This document shows positions 18,475 through 28,310 of a stretch of 64,000 nt of DNA, piece by piece (positions within the stretch are counted from its first letter, which is position 1; each line of letters opens with the position of its first letter). The DNA is from Prevotellaceae bacterium (GTDB lineage: Bacteria; Bacteroidota; Bacteroidia; Bacteroidales; Bacteroidaceae), in NCBI GenBank assembly GCA_031262085.1, contig JAISIN010000121.1, positions 1 through 64,000 on the forward strand. The letters run 5' to 3'. A model generated the notes under the pieces. That model had not been told where the DNA came from, searched no databases, and saw nothing but the letters and a program-made list of their open reading frames with translations. Made by a program: the position numbers and the translations under genes.

Positions 18475-19437
18475 ATGAAACGATATTTAGTTCCCAACGA
18501 CTACATGGCAGATCCTGCCGTGCATGTCTTCAACGGTCGCCTCTACATCTACCCGTCGCACGACTGGGAGAGCGGCATTCCCGAGAACGATAACGGCGAT
18601 CACTTCAACATGAAGGATTACCATGTGTTTTCTACCGACGACCCCCTGACGGGCGAAATCGTCGACCACGGTCTGGTGCTGAGCACCGACGACATCCCTT
18701 GGGCGGGTCGGCAGCTGTGGGATTGCGACGTGGCAGAGAAAGACGGGAAGTACTATATGTACTTTCCCCTGAAAGACAAGAACGACACCTTCCGCATCGG
18801 CGTAGCCATTGGCGACCGTCCCGAAGGTCCGTTCGTGCCGCAGCCCGACCCGATACGCGGCAGTTACAGCATCGACCCGGCTATCCTCTGCGAGGATGGC
18901 AAGTACTACATGTATTTCGGCGGATTGTGGGGCGGACAGTTGCAACGCTATCGCGACAACAAGTCGCTGGAGGCTGCCGCCTTCCCTGCCGACGACGAGC
19001 CGGGCATCCCCGCCCGCGTGGTGCGCTTGAGCGACGACATGCTGCAGTTTGCCGAGGAGCCGAAGCCGGTCGTGGTGGTCGACGAACAGGGCAACCCGCT
19101 CACCGCTGGCGACAACACCCGCCGCTTCTTCGAGGCGTCGTGGATGCACACGTACAACGGCAAGTACTACTTCTCGTATTCGACCGGCGATACGCACCGG
19201 CTGTGCTACGCCATCGGCGACAATCCCTACGGACCGTTCACCTATCAGGGTGTGATACTGACGCCGGTGGTGGGATGGACGACCCATCATGCCATCGTTG
19301 AGTATAAGGGGAAGTGGTATCTGTTTCACCACGACAGTGTGCCCTCGGGCGGACGTACCTGGCTGCGCAGCCTGAAGGTGTGCGAGCTGGAGTATGATGC
19401 CGACGGCAAGATTCAAACCATCGAGGGAACAGACTGA
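18475..19437 (+). CDS. GH43 family glycosidase (beta-xylosidase / arabinofuranosidase type), no signal peptide
   Basis: ADPAVHVFNGRLYIYPSHD, WDCDVAEKDGKYYMYFPLKD, SIDPAILCEDGKYYMYFGG and WMHTYNGKYYFSYSTGD are GH43 blade motifs. ORF is open from 18400; MKRYLVPND at 18475 is the likely start. Confidence 0.92.
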   Translation: MKRYLVPNDYMADPAVHVFNGRLYIYPSHDWESGIPENDNGDHFNMKDYHVFSTDDPLTGEIVDHGLVLSTDDIPWAGRQLWDCDVAEKDGKYYMYFPLKDKNDTFRIGVAIGDRPEGPFVPQPDPIRGSYSIDPAILCEDGKYYMYFGGLWGGQLQRYRDNKSLEAAAFPADDEPGIPARVVRLSDDMLQFAEEPKPVVVVDEQGNPLTAGDNTRRFFEASWMHTYNGKYYFSYSTGDTHRLCYAIGDNPYGPFTYQGVILTPVVGWTTHHAIVEYKGKWYLFHHDSVPSGGRTWLRSLKVCELEYDADGKIQTIEGTD

Positions 19438-19457
19438 TCCGATTGGTATCTAAAAGG

Positions 19458-19478
19458 AGGGGGGCTATTCGCCCCCCT
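19458..19478. terminator. Bidirectional terminator between convergent GH43 and HTCS2
   Basis: AGGGGGGC-TATTC-GCCCCCCT perfect 8-bp stem with A-rich 5' and T-rich 3' flanks; it overlaps the HTCS2 stop codon. Confidence 0.8.
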
Positions 19479-22400
19479 TATTTTGCATATACTCCTTGGG
19501 ACCTATGCCGTGCTGCTCTCTGAAGCAGGACGAGAAATGCGACAGGTTGGTGAATCCGGTGGCATAAGCCACTTCCGAAATAGAGTGCTTCTTTTCGCGT
19601 AGCAGGATGGCAGCCTGTTGCAGGCGTATGTATCGAATGTAGTTGCGCAACGACTGCCCGGTCAACTCTTTGATTTTGCGGTGGAGGTGTACGCGACTTA
19701 ATCCTACCTGCTCTGCCAGCATGTCGGCGCTGAGGTCGGGGTTGGCAAGGTTCTCGTTGATGGCTTTCATAAGCCTCTCCATCAGTTGGTCGTCTGCCGA
19801 CCTCACTTCGATCTTCTCTATCCTGTCTTTCTGTTGCTGCACGCCGCTGAACTTGTTCTTCAGTATTTGCCGGTTGGCAATCAGGTTGGCTATGGTGCCT
19901 TTGAGCAACTCCATGTTGAAGGGCTTGACGATGTAGGCATCGGCTCCGGTCTCCATGCCCTCTACGGTCTCTTCGGGCTTCGACTTGGCAGTGAGCAGAA
20001 CCACGGGGATGTGGTTGACGTTGAGGTTTCGTTTGACTTTCCGGCAGAGCGACAGTCCGTCTAACTCGGGCATCATGATGTCGCTGATCAGCAGGTCGGG
20101 CTTCTTGGTCAATATTTTGTCGTAAGCCTCTTTCCCGTTTACACAGATCATGATGCGGTAATCGCTTTCCAGCTCCTCTTTGACGTAGGTACGAATCTCT
20201 TCATCGTCTTCGGCAATCAGGATCAGGGGAACGGATGTGTCGCGGAGCGAGCGTTTGTGCGTTGTCGGGTGAGGTGTCTTTGCGGGCGTCTCTTCTTCGT
20301 GAAGGAGGTTGTTTACGCGGCTGTCCATTTGGCTGCTTCTCATCACCGGTTCCGCCTCGTCGGTTCGTTCCGGCTCGTTGGCGTGCAGTTGTTCGCCCTT
20401 CAGGGGGATGCGGATGATGATGCTGGTTCCGCTGACGCCGTCGGTGCGGTTTTCTGCCCGGATGGTGCCGTGGTGCAGTTCTACCAGTGAGCGCGACAGG
20501 TGCAGACCGATGCCGGTGCCGAAGTTCGATTCCGTCACGCCGTTGTCTATCTGGTAGAAGCGCTCGAAGATGCGTTCGATCTTATCTTCGTCGATGCCGA
20601 TGCCGCTGTCGGTAATGGTAATCTCGAAATAGTTGCGCAGCGGGTCGTGGCGATACGGGTCGTGTCCGGTGGTGAGCCTTACCACAATCTCTCCCTCTTC
20701 GGGGGTGTACTTGAAGGCGTTGGAGAAGATGTTCATCAGCACCTTATCGAAATTGTTCAGGTCGATCCACACGTTGAGCTGCGGGTCGTCGTGCAGGAAG
20801 GTGAAGCGGATGTGCTTCTTGCGCGCCATGACGTCGAAGGTGAGCATGACGTCGTCAATGAATCCCACCAGGTCGGTTTCGCGAAACTTCAGGTTCATCT
20901 GTCCTTTGTCGACCTTGCGGATGTCCATCAACTGATTGATCAGTCGCAGGATGCGTTGCGCATTGCGGTAAATCATGAGGTAGGTCTTTTGCAGCTCTCC
21001 GCCCGGTTTCTCTGCCAGCAGCTTTTCTAACGGGCTGATGATGAGTGTCATGGGTGTTCGTATCTCGTGCGAGATGTTGATGAAGAACTGCAGCTTGGCT
21101 TCGTTGAGCTGTTCGGCGTGTTCGCGCTTTGTGATTTCGCGGCGGTGGCGCATGCGTGTAAGGAGGTAGTTGATGGTGCTTGTCAGCATCAGGGCTATTA
21201 GCGCCAGATAGAGGGTATACGCCCACCACGTCTGGTACCAAGGTGGGGCAATGAAGATGCGTATGGTTCGTGTGTCGGAGTAGTTGCCGTGGGTTACCGC
21301 CCGGATGTGCAGGGTGTATCGTCCCGGCGGCAGGTTGTTGTAGGTCACGCGGTTCACGCCCGGTTCGGTGACGCTCCAGCGATTGCTCAACTCGTCGATG
21401 CGGTACTGGTAGGCTATCTGTTGGGCGTTGCCGTATTGCAGGGTCGAGAAGACCACGCTGAAGGTGTTGTCGTTGTGCGACAGCTCGAAGAGGTTGGTTT
21501 CGGATACGGCGGTGTGTGTCACCGTGTGGCTGCCCGAACGGCTCTCTTTGTGCACGGAGCGGTCGAAGAGGTAGAACTCGGTGATGAGTACCTGCATCTT
21601 ATTCGGCGTTTCGGTGATGGCGTCGGGCAGGAAGGCGGTGATTCCGCCTGTTCCGCCGAAGTACATCTTGCCGGTGCGGTTTTTGAAGAAGGCGCCGTGG
21701 GTAAACTCGTTGTCTTGCAATCCGTCGGCGGTGTAATAGTTGACGAAGCGGTTGTGGGTACGGTCGAAGCAGGAGATGCCTTTGTAGGTGCTGATCCACA
21801 GATTGTGCTGCCGGTCTTCGCAGATGCCGCAGATGATAGGGTCGGGCAGTCCGTCGGCTACGGTATAGTTGTGTATCTCGCCTGTCTGCTTGTCGAAGCT
21901 ATATAGTCCGTTGGTGGTTCCTGCCCAGATGGTGCCGGCATAGTCTTCCTGTACGACGTATCCTATGCTGCCCTCGAACAGGGTGTTGAGGTCGTGGTAG
22001 TTGATGAAGCTTTCGCTGACGGGGTCGAAGCAGCTGATGCCCCGGTAGTGTGCCAGCCAAATCATTCCCTCGCTGTCGCAGTAGATGTAATTCACATAGT
22101 CGTTGGGCAGCTCGTTGCGATGCAGGTCGCCCGTTTCGTCTCTGGACGATTCGTAGTGCTTCAGTTCGCGGGTGATGAGGTTGTAGCGATAGATGCCGGC
22201 GCCCAAGGTAGCGATGTACAGATTCTTACGTCGGTCTTCGGTGATGGAGAATATCTTTTCGGAGGCGAGCGCGAGCGGATAGTCGCACACGCCGTTGCTG
22301 CGGTTCATGCGTGCCGGTCCGCGTGTGTAGGAGCCGAGCCAGAAGTTGCCTTCGCTGTCTTCGTACATACATAATATGGTGTTAGCTACCGATGTGGAGG

Positions 22401-23580
22401 TGTTGAGGGGTTGGTAGTGGTGCACCCTTCTGCCTTGTGTGTCGAGTTGGAAGAGGCCTTCGTTGTCGCTGCCTACCCACAGATTGCGTTTGCTGTCTTG
22501 ATAGATCGACATGACGCACCCCTGTCCGATGGGGTTGTAGTGTTGCGACCGCTCTCCGTAGTACTCGAAGGGCGCCTTTTGGTGCGGAATGAGTGCGATG
22601 CCTTTCTGAAACAGTCCCAGCCAGATGTTCTTGTCGCGGTCTTCCATCACGGCATGTATCTTGCCGACAGCGTAGTCTATGGGGGCGGTGTTGATGAGGT
22701 AGTTGTCGATCCGGTCGGTGGTGCGGTTGTAACTCTTCAGTCCCTGCCCGTCGGTGCCGATGACCAGCTGCTCACCGACGGATGCCATGCAGTAGACCGA
22801 CAGGTTGCTGTCTTTTCCATCGGCGTATTTCAGGGAGACGAACGCTCCTCGTGTGCGGTCGTAGCGTGCTACCCCTTTCCGGGTGCCAATCAGCAGATTG
22901 CCGTATCGGTCGGCGTTGATGGCGGTGACGAAGTTATCGGTCAGCATGGGTGTTTGGAAGAGTTGCACTTGGCGGGTGTCGAGGGGGTATCTCACCAATC
23001 CGTTGTCTTCGGTGCCTATCCATACGGCGTGATAGTTGTCTTCGTAGATACACGACAGGAAGTTGGTCTCTATCTGTTCCATCAGTGAGTCGAGGGAGAG
23101 CGCTTCCTGTCGCTCTTCGTCGAGGCGGAAGATGCCTTGTCCGGAGGTGACCATCCACAGCTCGCCGTTGTGCAGTCGTTGCATCTGTACCACGTGGGGG
23201 TAGACGCGTTTGCCGCCGCGCAGCATGGGTATCTCGCGGAACGTATTGTAGGCGGCATCGTAGCGCATCAGTCCGTCGATGCAGCCCACGAGCAGGTTGT
23301 GGTGACTGTCTTCGCCGAGTGTGCGCACGTAGTTGCTCTTCAGGGCGGTGGTGTTGCCGGCGAGCTGCTTGTAGTCGGTGAAGTGCAACCCGTCGAACTT
23401 GTTCAGCCCGTACTCGGTGGCTATCCAGATGAAGCCTTGTTCGTCTTGATAGATCTGATTGATGAGTGTGCTCGACAGTCCGTCGTTGGTCGAATAGAAC
23501 TGTCCGGTTTGTGCAAGGAGGGTGCGTTGATTCAGGCATAGCACTCCAAGCAAGATGAGGTATGTGTAGTATCTTTTCAT
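19465..23580 (-). CDS. Hybrid two-component system regulator (HTCS2)
   Basis: Same architecture as HTCS1: propeller repeats, FFINISHEIRTPMTL, GTGIGLHLSRSLVELHHG, DLLISDIMMPELDG, C-terminal AraC HTH. Confidence 0.95.
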   Translation of the reverse strand: MKRYYTYLILLGVLCLNQRTLLAQTGQFYSTNDGLSSTLINQIYQDEQGFIWIATEYGLNKFDGLHFTDYKQLAGNTTALKSNYVRTLGEDSHHNLLVGCIDGLMRYDAAYNTFREIPMLRGGKRVYPHVVQMQRLHNGELWMVTSGQGIFRLDEERQEALSLDSLMEQIETNFLSCIYEDNYHAVWIGTEDNGLVRYPLDTRQVQLFQTPMLTDNFVTAINADRYGNLLIGTRKGVARYDRTRGAFVSLKYADGKDSNLSVYCMASVGEQLVIGTDGQGLKSYNRTTDRIDNYLINTAPIDYAVGKIHAVMEDRDKNIWLGLFQKGIALIPHQKAPFEYYGERSQHYNPIGQGCVMSIYQDSKRNLWVGSDNEGLFQLDTQGRRVHHYQPLNTSTSVANTILCMYEDSEGNFWLGSYTRGPARMNRSNGVCDYPLALASEKIFSITEDRRKNLYIATLGAGIYRYNLITRELKHYESSRDETGDLHRNELPNDYVNYIYCDSEGMIWLAHYRGISCFDPVSESFINYHDLNTLFEGSIGYVVQEDYAGTIWAGTTNGLYSFDKQTGEIHNYTVADGLPDPIICGICEDRQHNLWISTYKGISCFDRTHNRFVNYYTADGLQDNEFTHGAFFKNRTGKMYFGGTGGITAFLPDAITETPNKMQVLITEFYLFDRSVHKESRSGSHTVTHTAVSETNLFELSHNDNTFSVVFSTLQYGNAQQIAYQYRIDELSNRWSVTEPGVNRVTYNNLPPGRYTLHIRAVTHGNYSDTRTIRIFIAPPWYQTWWAYTLYLALIALMLTSTINYLLTRMRHRREITKREHAEQLNEAKLQFFINISHEIRTPMTLIISPLEKLLAEKPGGELQKTYLMIYRNAQRILRLINQLMDIRKVDKGQMNLKFRETDLVGFIDDVMLTFDVMARKKHIRFTFLHDDPQLNVWIDLNNFDKVLMNIFSNAFKYTPEEGEIVVRLTTGHDPYRHDPLRNYFEITITDSGIGIDEDKIERIFERFYQIDNGVTESNFGTGIGLHLSRSLVELHHGTIRAENRTDGVSGTSIIIRIPLKGEQLHANEPERTDEAEPVMRSSQMDSRVNNLLHEEETPAKTPHPTTHKRSLRDTSVPLILIAEDDEEIRTYVKEELESDYRIMICVNGKEAYDKILTKKPDLLISDIMMPELDGLSLCRKVKRNLNVNHIPVVLLTAKSKPEETVEGMETGADAYIVKPFNMELLKGTIANLIANRQILKNKFSGVQQQKDRIEKIEVRSADDQLMERLMKAINENLANPDLSADMLAEQVGLSRVHLHRKIKELTGQSLRNYIRYIRLQQAAILLREKKHSISEVAYATGFTNLSHFSSCFREQHGIGPKEYMQNKGGE

Positions 23581-25358
23581 GGGTATTCACTTAGTTCCAG
23601 CCACCGCATGCTCTTTTCGTCGATCTGTTCGGTGAGCGTGGGCAGTCGTTTGGAGTATTCCGTCAGTTTTTCTATGGGGAGCGTTCCGCTGCACAACGCC
23701 TCTTCGATGCGTGTTTTTTCGGCTTCGAGGGTGGCAATCTCCTGCTCTAATTGTTCAAATTCGCGCTGCTCCTTGAAGGTGAGACGGCGTTTTTCGTTTA
23801 CGCGTGTTTTGGAGGCTTTGGCTTCCGACGGTCGGTTGCCGGAGGTTGTTCCTTTGTCGGCGCGCTCCTTGAGGTCGCGCCATTCGCGGTACTGTGTGTA
23901 GTTGCCCGGGAAGTCGCGGATGTCGGCGTCGCCGTTGAACACGAGCAGGTGGTCGACCACCTTATCCATGAAGTAGCGGTCGTGGCTCACTACGATGAGG
24001 CATCCGCGGAAGTTTTGCAGATACTCTTCGAGCACGTTGAGGGTGATGATGTCGAGGTCGTTTGTCGGCTCGTCGAGTATGAGGAAGTTGGGATTGCGCA
24101 TCAGCACGGTGCAGAGGTAGAGGCGTCGGCGTTCGCCTCCGCTCAGCTTGTAGACGTAGTTGTGCTGGGTTTCGGGTGTGAAGAGGAAGTATTGCAGGAA
24201 TTGCGTGACGGTGAGTTGTTTGCCGTTTCCCAGCTCCACCACTTCGGCTATGTTCTGCACCACGTCGATCACCTTCATCTGCTCGTCGAATTGTAACCCC
24301 TCTTGTGCATAGTAGCCAAACCTTACGGTGCTGCCCACGTCTATGGTTCCGCTGTCGGGTTTGAGTTCGCCGGTTACGATTTTGATGAAGGTCGACTTTC
24401 CTGTTCCGTTGTTGCCCACGATGCCCATCTTTTCGTATCGGCTGAAGAGGTAGGAGAAGTCGTCGAGGATTTTCACCGTTCCGAAGGCTTTGTTCAGGTG
24501 GTCGGCTTCGAATATCTTGCTGCCGATGTAGGACGCTTTCACGTTGAGCTGTACGTTGTTGTCGGCATAGCGTCGTTTGGCAACCTTTTCCAGTTCGTAG
24601 AACGCCTCTTCGCGGTATCGCGCCTTGTGTCCGCGTGCCTGCGGCATGCGTCGCATCCATTCCAGCTCGGTGCGATATAGGTTGTTGGCGCGTGCCGTTT
24701 CGGCATGGGCAGCGTCGATGCGCTCCTGCCGTTTCTCCAAGTAGTAGCTGTAGTTGCCTTTGTACGGGTAGAGGCTTTGGTGGTCGATCTCCAGAATGGA
24801 GTTGCATACGCGGTCGAGGAAGTAGCGGTCGTGCGTCACCATGAGCAGGCTTTGGTTGCCGCGTCGCAGATATCCTTCGAGCCACTCGGTCATTTCGAGG
24901 TCGAGGTGATTGGTCGGTTCGTCGAGTATGAGCAGGTCGGGTCGGTCGATGAGCACGTTGGCAAGGGCAACCCGTTTGAGTTGTCCGCCCGAGAGCGAGC
25001 GCACGGGCTGTTCGAGGTCGTATATCTTCAGTTGGGTGAGCATCTGCGTGGCTTGCAGCAGTTGTGCTTCCGATACGGTGCCGTGATGGTGCATGCAGGT
25101 TTCGAGTATCGTCAGCTCATCCGGGTACACCGGGTTCTGTTCCAAGTAGCCGGTGCGTATACCGCGTCGGAAGACGATAGCGCCGCTGTCGTAGTCTTCG
25201 CGTCCGGCAATGATATTCAGTAAGGTGCTCTTGCCTGTGCCGTTTGGGGCGATCAGTCCGATGCGTTGTCCTTCGGCTATGCCGAAGGAGATGTTCTCAA
25301 AGAGTATCAGACTACCGAACGATTTGGTAAGGTTGTCTATTTGCAGTTGAATGTTCAC
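23577..25358 (-). CDS. ABC-F family ATP-binding protein (Uup-like)
   Basis: Two ABC cassettes with Walker A GPNGTGKST-like motifs (APNGTGKSTLLN, GNNGTGKSTFIK), LSGGQLKR and LSGGERRR signatures, LILDEPTNHLDLE / LILDEPTNDLDI, C-terminal coiled coil. Confidence 0.94.
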   Translation of the reverse strand: MNIQLQIDNLTKSFGSLILFENISFGIAEGQRIGLIAPNGTGKSTLLNIIAGREDYDSGAIVFRRGIRTGYLEQNPVYPDELTILETCMHHHGTVSEAQLLQATQMLTQLKIYDLEQPVRSLSGGQLKRVALANVLIDRPDLLILDEPTNHLDLEMTEWLEGYLRRGNQSLLMVTHDRYFLDRVCNSILEIDHQSLYPYKGNYSYYLEKRQERIDAAHAETARANNLYRTELEWMRRMPQARGHKARYREEAFYELEKVAKRRYADNNVQLNVKASYIGSKIFEADHLNKAFGTVKILDDFSYLFSRYEKMGIVGNNGTGKSTFIKIVTGELKPDSGTIDVGSTVRFGYYAQEGLQFDEQMKVIDVVQNIAEVVELGNGKQLTVTQFLQYFLFTPETQHNYVYKLSGGERRRLYLCTVLMRNPNFLILDEPTNDLDIITLNVLEEYLQNFRGCLIVVSHDRYFMDKVVDHLLVFNGDADIRDFPGNYTQYREWRDLKERADKGTTSGNRPSEAKASKTRVNEKRRLTFKEQREFEQLEQEIATLEAEKTRIEEALCSGTLPIEKLTEYSKRLPTLTEQIDEKSMRWLELSEYP

Positions 25359-25463
25359 GAGCGATGTATGTGTGTTACGAGCGGCAAACTTACGGATAAT
25401 TTCGAGAATATTCTGTACTTTTGCGCGGTTTTAGTATATGCGAAACCATAGAAATAGAGAAAT

Positions 25464-26636
25464 ATGCAATCAAAAACTCACAGTTACTTACTTACGTTGG
25501 GACATTTGTGCACCGATATCAACCAAGGTGCCTTGTCGGCCATGCTGCCTTTCATCATCTCCGCTTACGGTTTCAGTTATGCCCGTGCATCTATGTTGGT
25601 GCTGGGTTGCAGCATTGTTTCATCGGTTGTGCAACCGCTGTTTGGGTGGCTGGGCGACAAGCTTCAGCATCCTTGGTTTATGAGTCTGGGTATCTTTCTG
25701 GCAGGTCTGGGCATCTCTATGCTGGGACTGTTCGATACGTTCGTGCCGCTGTTTTGCTGCACGATGGTGACCGGTGTGGGGGTGGCGATGTTTCATCCCG
25801 AGGGCGGCAGACTTGCCAATGTGGTGGCAGGTGCGCACAAGGGCGAAGGTATCGGAAACTTTGCCGTAGGCGGTAATCTGGGGTTTGCCATGGGACCGCT
25901 GTTGGTGGCAGTCGCTTTTCCGTTGATGGGGATGAAGGGAGCACTTCTCTTTATGATTCCGGCAGCGATCTCTTCGTTGTTGCTGTTGTCGCAGGTGAAA
26001 AAGTTTGTGGCTTACACTGCCATCGAAGAGAAGCGCATCCGACAGGCACACCTCGTGTTGCGCGACAACTGGCGCGAGTTCTGGAAGGTCACGACGGTGA
26101 ACATGCTTCGTTCTATTATCACCCGCAGCCATCTGGTGTTTATTCCGCTCTATTGGGTGGCAGTTTTCTCCGAATCGGATGCACACGGTTCGCTCATGAT
26201 TACCTTGTTCACGTTTGTCGGCGCTTTGGCTACCTACGTGGGTGGCAGGGTTGCCGACCGCATCGGGTTCAAGAACTGCATTGTGATATGTGGCGGTCTG
26301 ATGACGCTAAGCATTCTGGGCTTCTTCTTTGCGCAGCACAGCAGCGTGCTGGCATGTGTGCTGATGCTGTGTACCTCTGTGTTCCTGAACTTTGCCTATA
26401 GTCCGGTCGTGGCGCTGTCGCAAGGCTATCTGCCCAATCATATCGGGTTGGCAAGCGGCATATCGCTGGGCGTGGTGGTGAGCATGGGTGCTCTTGCCGC
26501 TCCTTTCTTGGGGGCGGTGGGTGATGTCAATGGGTTGCCGGTGGTGTTCTTGATAGTGGCAGGTGTGAGCTTGCTGGCGCTGGTGCTGTCGTTCTTTTTG
26601 AAGAACGACCAGGCGGGTCTATCCGCCGACGTATAG
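25464..26636 (+). CDS. MFS transporter, fosmidomycin-resistance (Fsr)-like
   Basis: SYLLTLGHLCTDINQGALSAMLPFI N-terminus, about 12 hydrophobic segments, FHPEGGRLA motif seen in Fsr-type MFS. Confidence 0.85.
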   Translation: MQSKTHSYLLTLGHLCTDINQGALSAMLPFIISAYGFSYARASMLVLGCSIVSSVVQPLFGWLGDKLQHPWFMSLGIFLAGLGISMLGLFDTFVPLFCCTMVTGVGVAMFHPEGGRLANVVAGAHKGEGIGNFAVGGNLGFAMGPLLVAVAFPLMGMKGALLFMIPAAISSLLLLSQVKKFVAYTAIEEKRIRQAHLVLRDNWREFWKVTTVNMLRSIITRSHLVFIPLYWVAVFSESDAHGSLMITLFTFVGALATYVGGRVADRIGFKNCIVICGGLMTLSILGFFFAQHSSVLACVLMLCTSVFLNFAYSPVVALSQGYLPNHIGLASGISLGVVVSMGALAAPFLGAVGDVNGLPVVFLIVAGVSLLALVLSFFLKNDQAGLSADV

Positions 26637-27203
26637 GCAGAGTATGCCGATGTCGATACCCATTCCGGGTGGGAATAGCTCTTTCAGCTTCTTGAGTGCG
26701 CGCTGCATGGTGTTCTGCACCGATTGGTAGCGGATGCCGGTAAGCGTGCAGATGGCATCGATGTCTAATTCGTCGACGTAGCGCAGGTACATCACCTCTC
26801 TTTCGCGAGGCGACAGGCGGTCGAAAGCTTGCCGGATGTCGGCGCTCAGCCGGTTCTGCGCCTCTTGCATTTCGAGTTTCATCAGGGGGGTCTCGATGGG
26901 CTGACTTTCCACCTTTATTATATAGTCGCGGTAGGTCAGTTCTTTCTTGATGTGATTGAGGAGGGTGTTCTTCATGACCACGAAGAGGTAGAGCTTCAGG
27001 TTATCGGTGCTTTTGAGTTGTTGGCGTTTGCGGAGCAGGGTGACAAACATCTCCTGTATGGCATCCTTTGCCAGTTCGCGGTCGGCAGTGAACTGCATGG
27101 CATACGCAAAGAGCATCTGCACATATCGGGTGTAGATAGCTGCGTAAGCATCGTCGTCTCCTGATAGAAACGCTTCCCAAAGAGATAAGTCATGTTGATC
27201 CAT
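26619..27203 (-). CDS. RNA polymerase ECF-type sigma-70 factor
   Basis: Sigma region 2 (YTRYVQMLFAYAMQFTADRELAKDAIQEMFVTLLRKR) and region 4 (LSPREREVMYLRYVDELDIDAICTLTGIRYQSVQNTMQRALKKLKE). The start is inferred at M6 of the ORF. Confidence 0.92.
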   Translation of the reverse strand: MDQHDLSLWEAFLSGDDDAYAAIYTRYVQMLFAYAMQFTADRELAKDAIQEMFVTLLRKRQQLKSTDNLKLYLFVVMKNTLLNHIKKELTYRDYIIKVESQPIETPLMKLEMQEAQNRLSADIRQAFDRLSPREREVMYLRYVDELDIDAICTLTGIRYQSVQNTMQRALKKLKELFPPGMGIDIGILCLYVGG

Positions 27204-27296
27204 TCTACATTGCAACAAGTTATAAGCGTGTAGCTCATAGTTGTGGCAAAAATAGGGAATATTTTATCTAAAACGTATGATATACGGAGGTTTTTA

Positions 27297-28310
27297 TTAT
27301 CCGCCCCATTTGCGGATGCCTCTCCGAATCAGCCGGATGTTACGCTTGGTGCGTCCGAACATGCTTCCAAAGCTGAATTTGTGCGGGTCACAGATGCTGT
27401 TGACCCATATCCGTCTCTGGTCGAAGACGATAAAGATCTGCTCGCCCAATACCGATTGGCGTTTCTCCGGATTGGTGCGACAAGCATAATAATCGGTACC
27501 CGAATGGGTACATGTCCATTGTTCGCGCGCACCGAGTTCTGTGATAATCTTATAGATTTCGGTGACGGAGAGCTTGGTCGGGATCTTTTTGAAGTATAGC
27601 TTGCGGTATAGCATGATGGCTGTCATTACTGCCAAGCACGAAGGGACGACCATTAGCCCTATGATCAGGGTGTTCGGCACCAGCGGATTGTTTCGGAAAT
27701 GGGTGATGAGCATGTACATCCCTGTCAGGAAGGGAATCGACAGGAGTACGATAGGGATGATGAAGTAGTGGCAAATAGCTTTCACGCTGCGTATCCTGAT
27801 CCTGCCGGTCTTGAGGGCGTACTCCGGTAATTTCTTCTTGCGGTTTCTATACACGTGTATTCGTGAATAGAGATAGAGAAGCAAGGGCAGTATGACAACG
27901 GCGATCGCTACCCAAGGCGTGTTTGCCTGGCCGACCGTGAGGTGAATCGGGGTAATGGGATAGGGCACATTACAGAACGAGAGGTTGAGTGCAATATCGT
28001 AAGTACCTGCCTTTCGGGCATGCAAATGATACGTGTACACATACTTGTTCGGGGATGTGTTATGCGATATAGATACTATATCTAAACCGGCACACTTGAG
28101 GTCGGTCGTGTAAGGGTCGGGCTTATGGTCGCAAACGAGCGTAACGCTGAAGTTTTCGCCGGCATGCGGGTGTTGCGTATCGAGCGTAAACGAACAGTCG
28201 ATTTTGTCAAGCTCGCCGGTGGACACGGCGCTGTAAGCTACTTCAGGGAAGAGGCTTCTTCCCAATACGATCCAGATACAAATAGTTAAAAGCTTCTTGC
28301 TAAAAAACAT
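27297..28310 (-). CDS. Membrane protein of unknown function with an exported BatD/Ig-like N-terminal domain
   Basis: Signal sequence, beta-rich HAGENFSVTLVCDH... domain, three hydrophobic segments, then a C-terminal soluble domain. The start at MFFSKKLL (28310) is preferred. Confidence 0.6.
   Translation of the reverse strand: MFFSKKLLTICIWIVLGRSLFPEVAYSAVSTGELDKIDCSFTLDTQHPHAGENFSVTLVCDHKPDPYTTDLKCAGLDIVSISHNTSPNKYVYTYHLHARKAGTYDIALNLSFCNVPYPITPIHLTVGQANTPWVAIAVVILPLLLYLYSRIHVYRNRKKKLPEYALKTGRIRIRSVKAICHYFIIPIVLLSIPFLTGMYMLITHFRNNPLVPNTLIIGLMVVPSCLAVMTAIMLYRKLYFKKIPTKLSVTEIYKIITELGAREQWTCTHSGTDYYACRTNPEKRQSVLGEQIFIVFDQRRIWVNSICDPHKFSFGSMFGRTKRNIRLIRRGIRKWGG

Noticed and set aside
18487-19416. 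309-aa - strand ORF opposite GH43
   Set aside because: Antisense to clear GH43 motifs; no family features.
20500-23541. Several 100-225 aa + strand ORFs opposite HTCS2
   Set aside because: Antisense shadow ORFs of a GC-rich coding region.
25370-25385. GTTACG upstream of ABC-F as a further operator copy
   Set aside because: Single, imperfect half-site with no partner 21 bp away.
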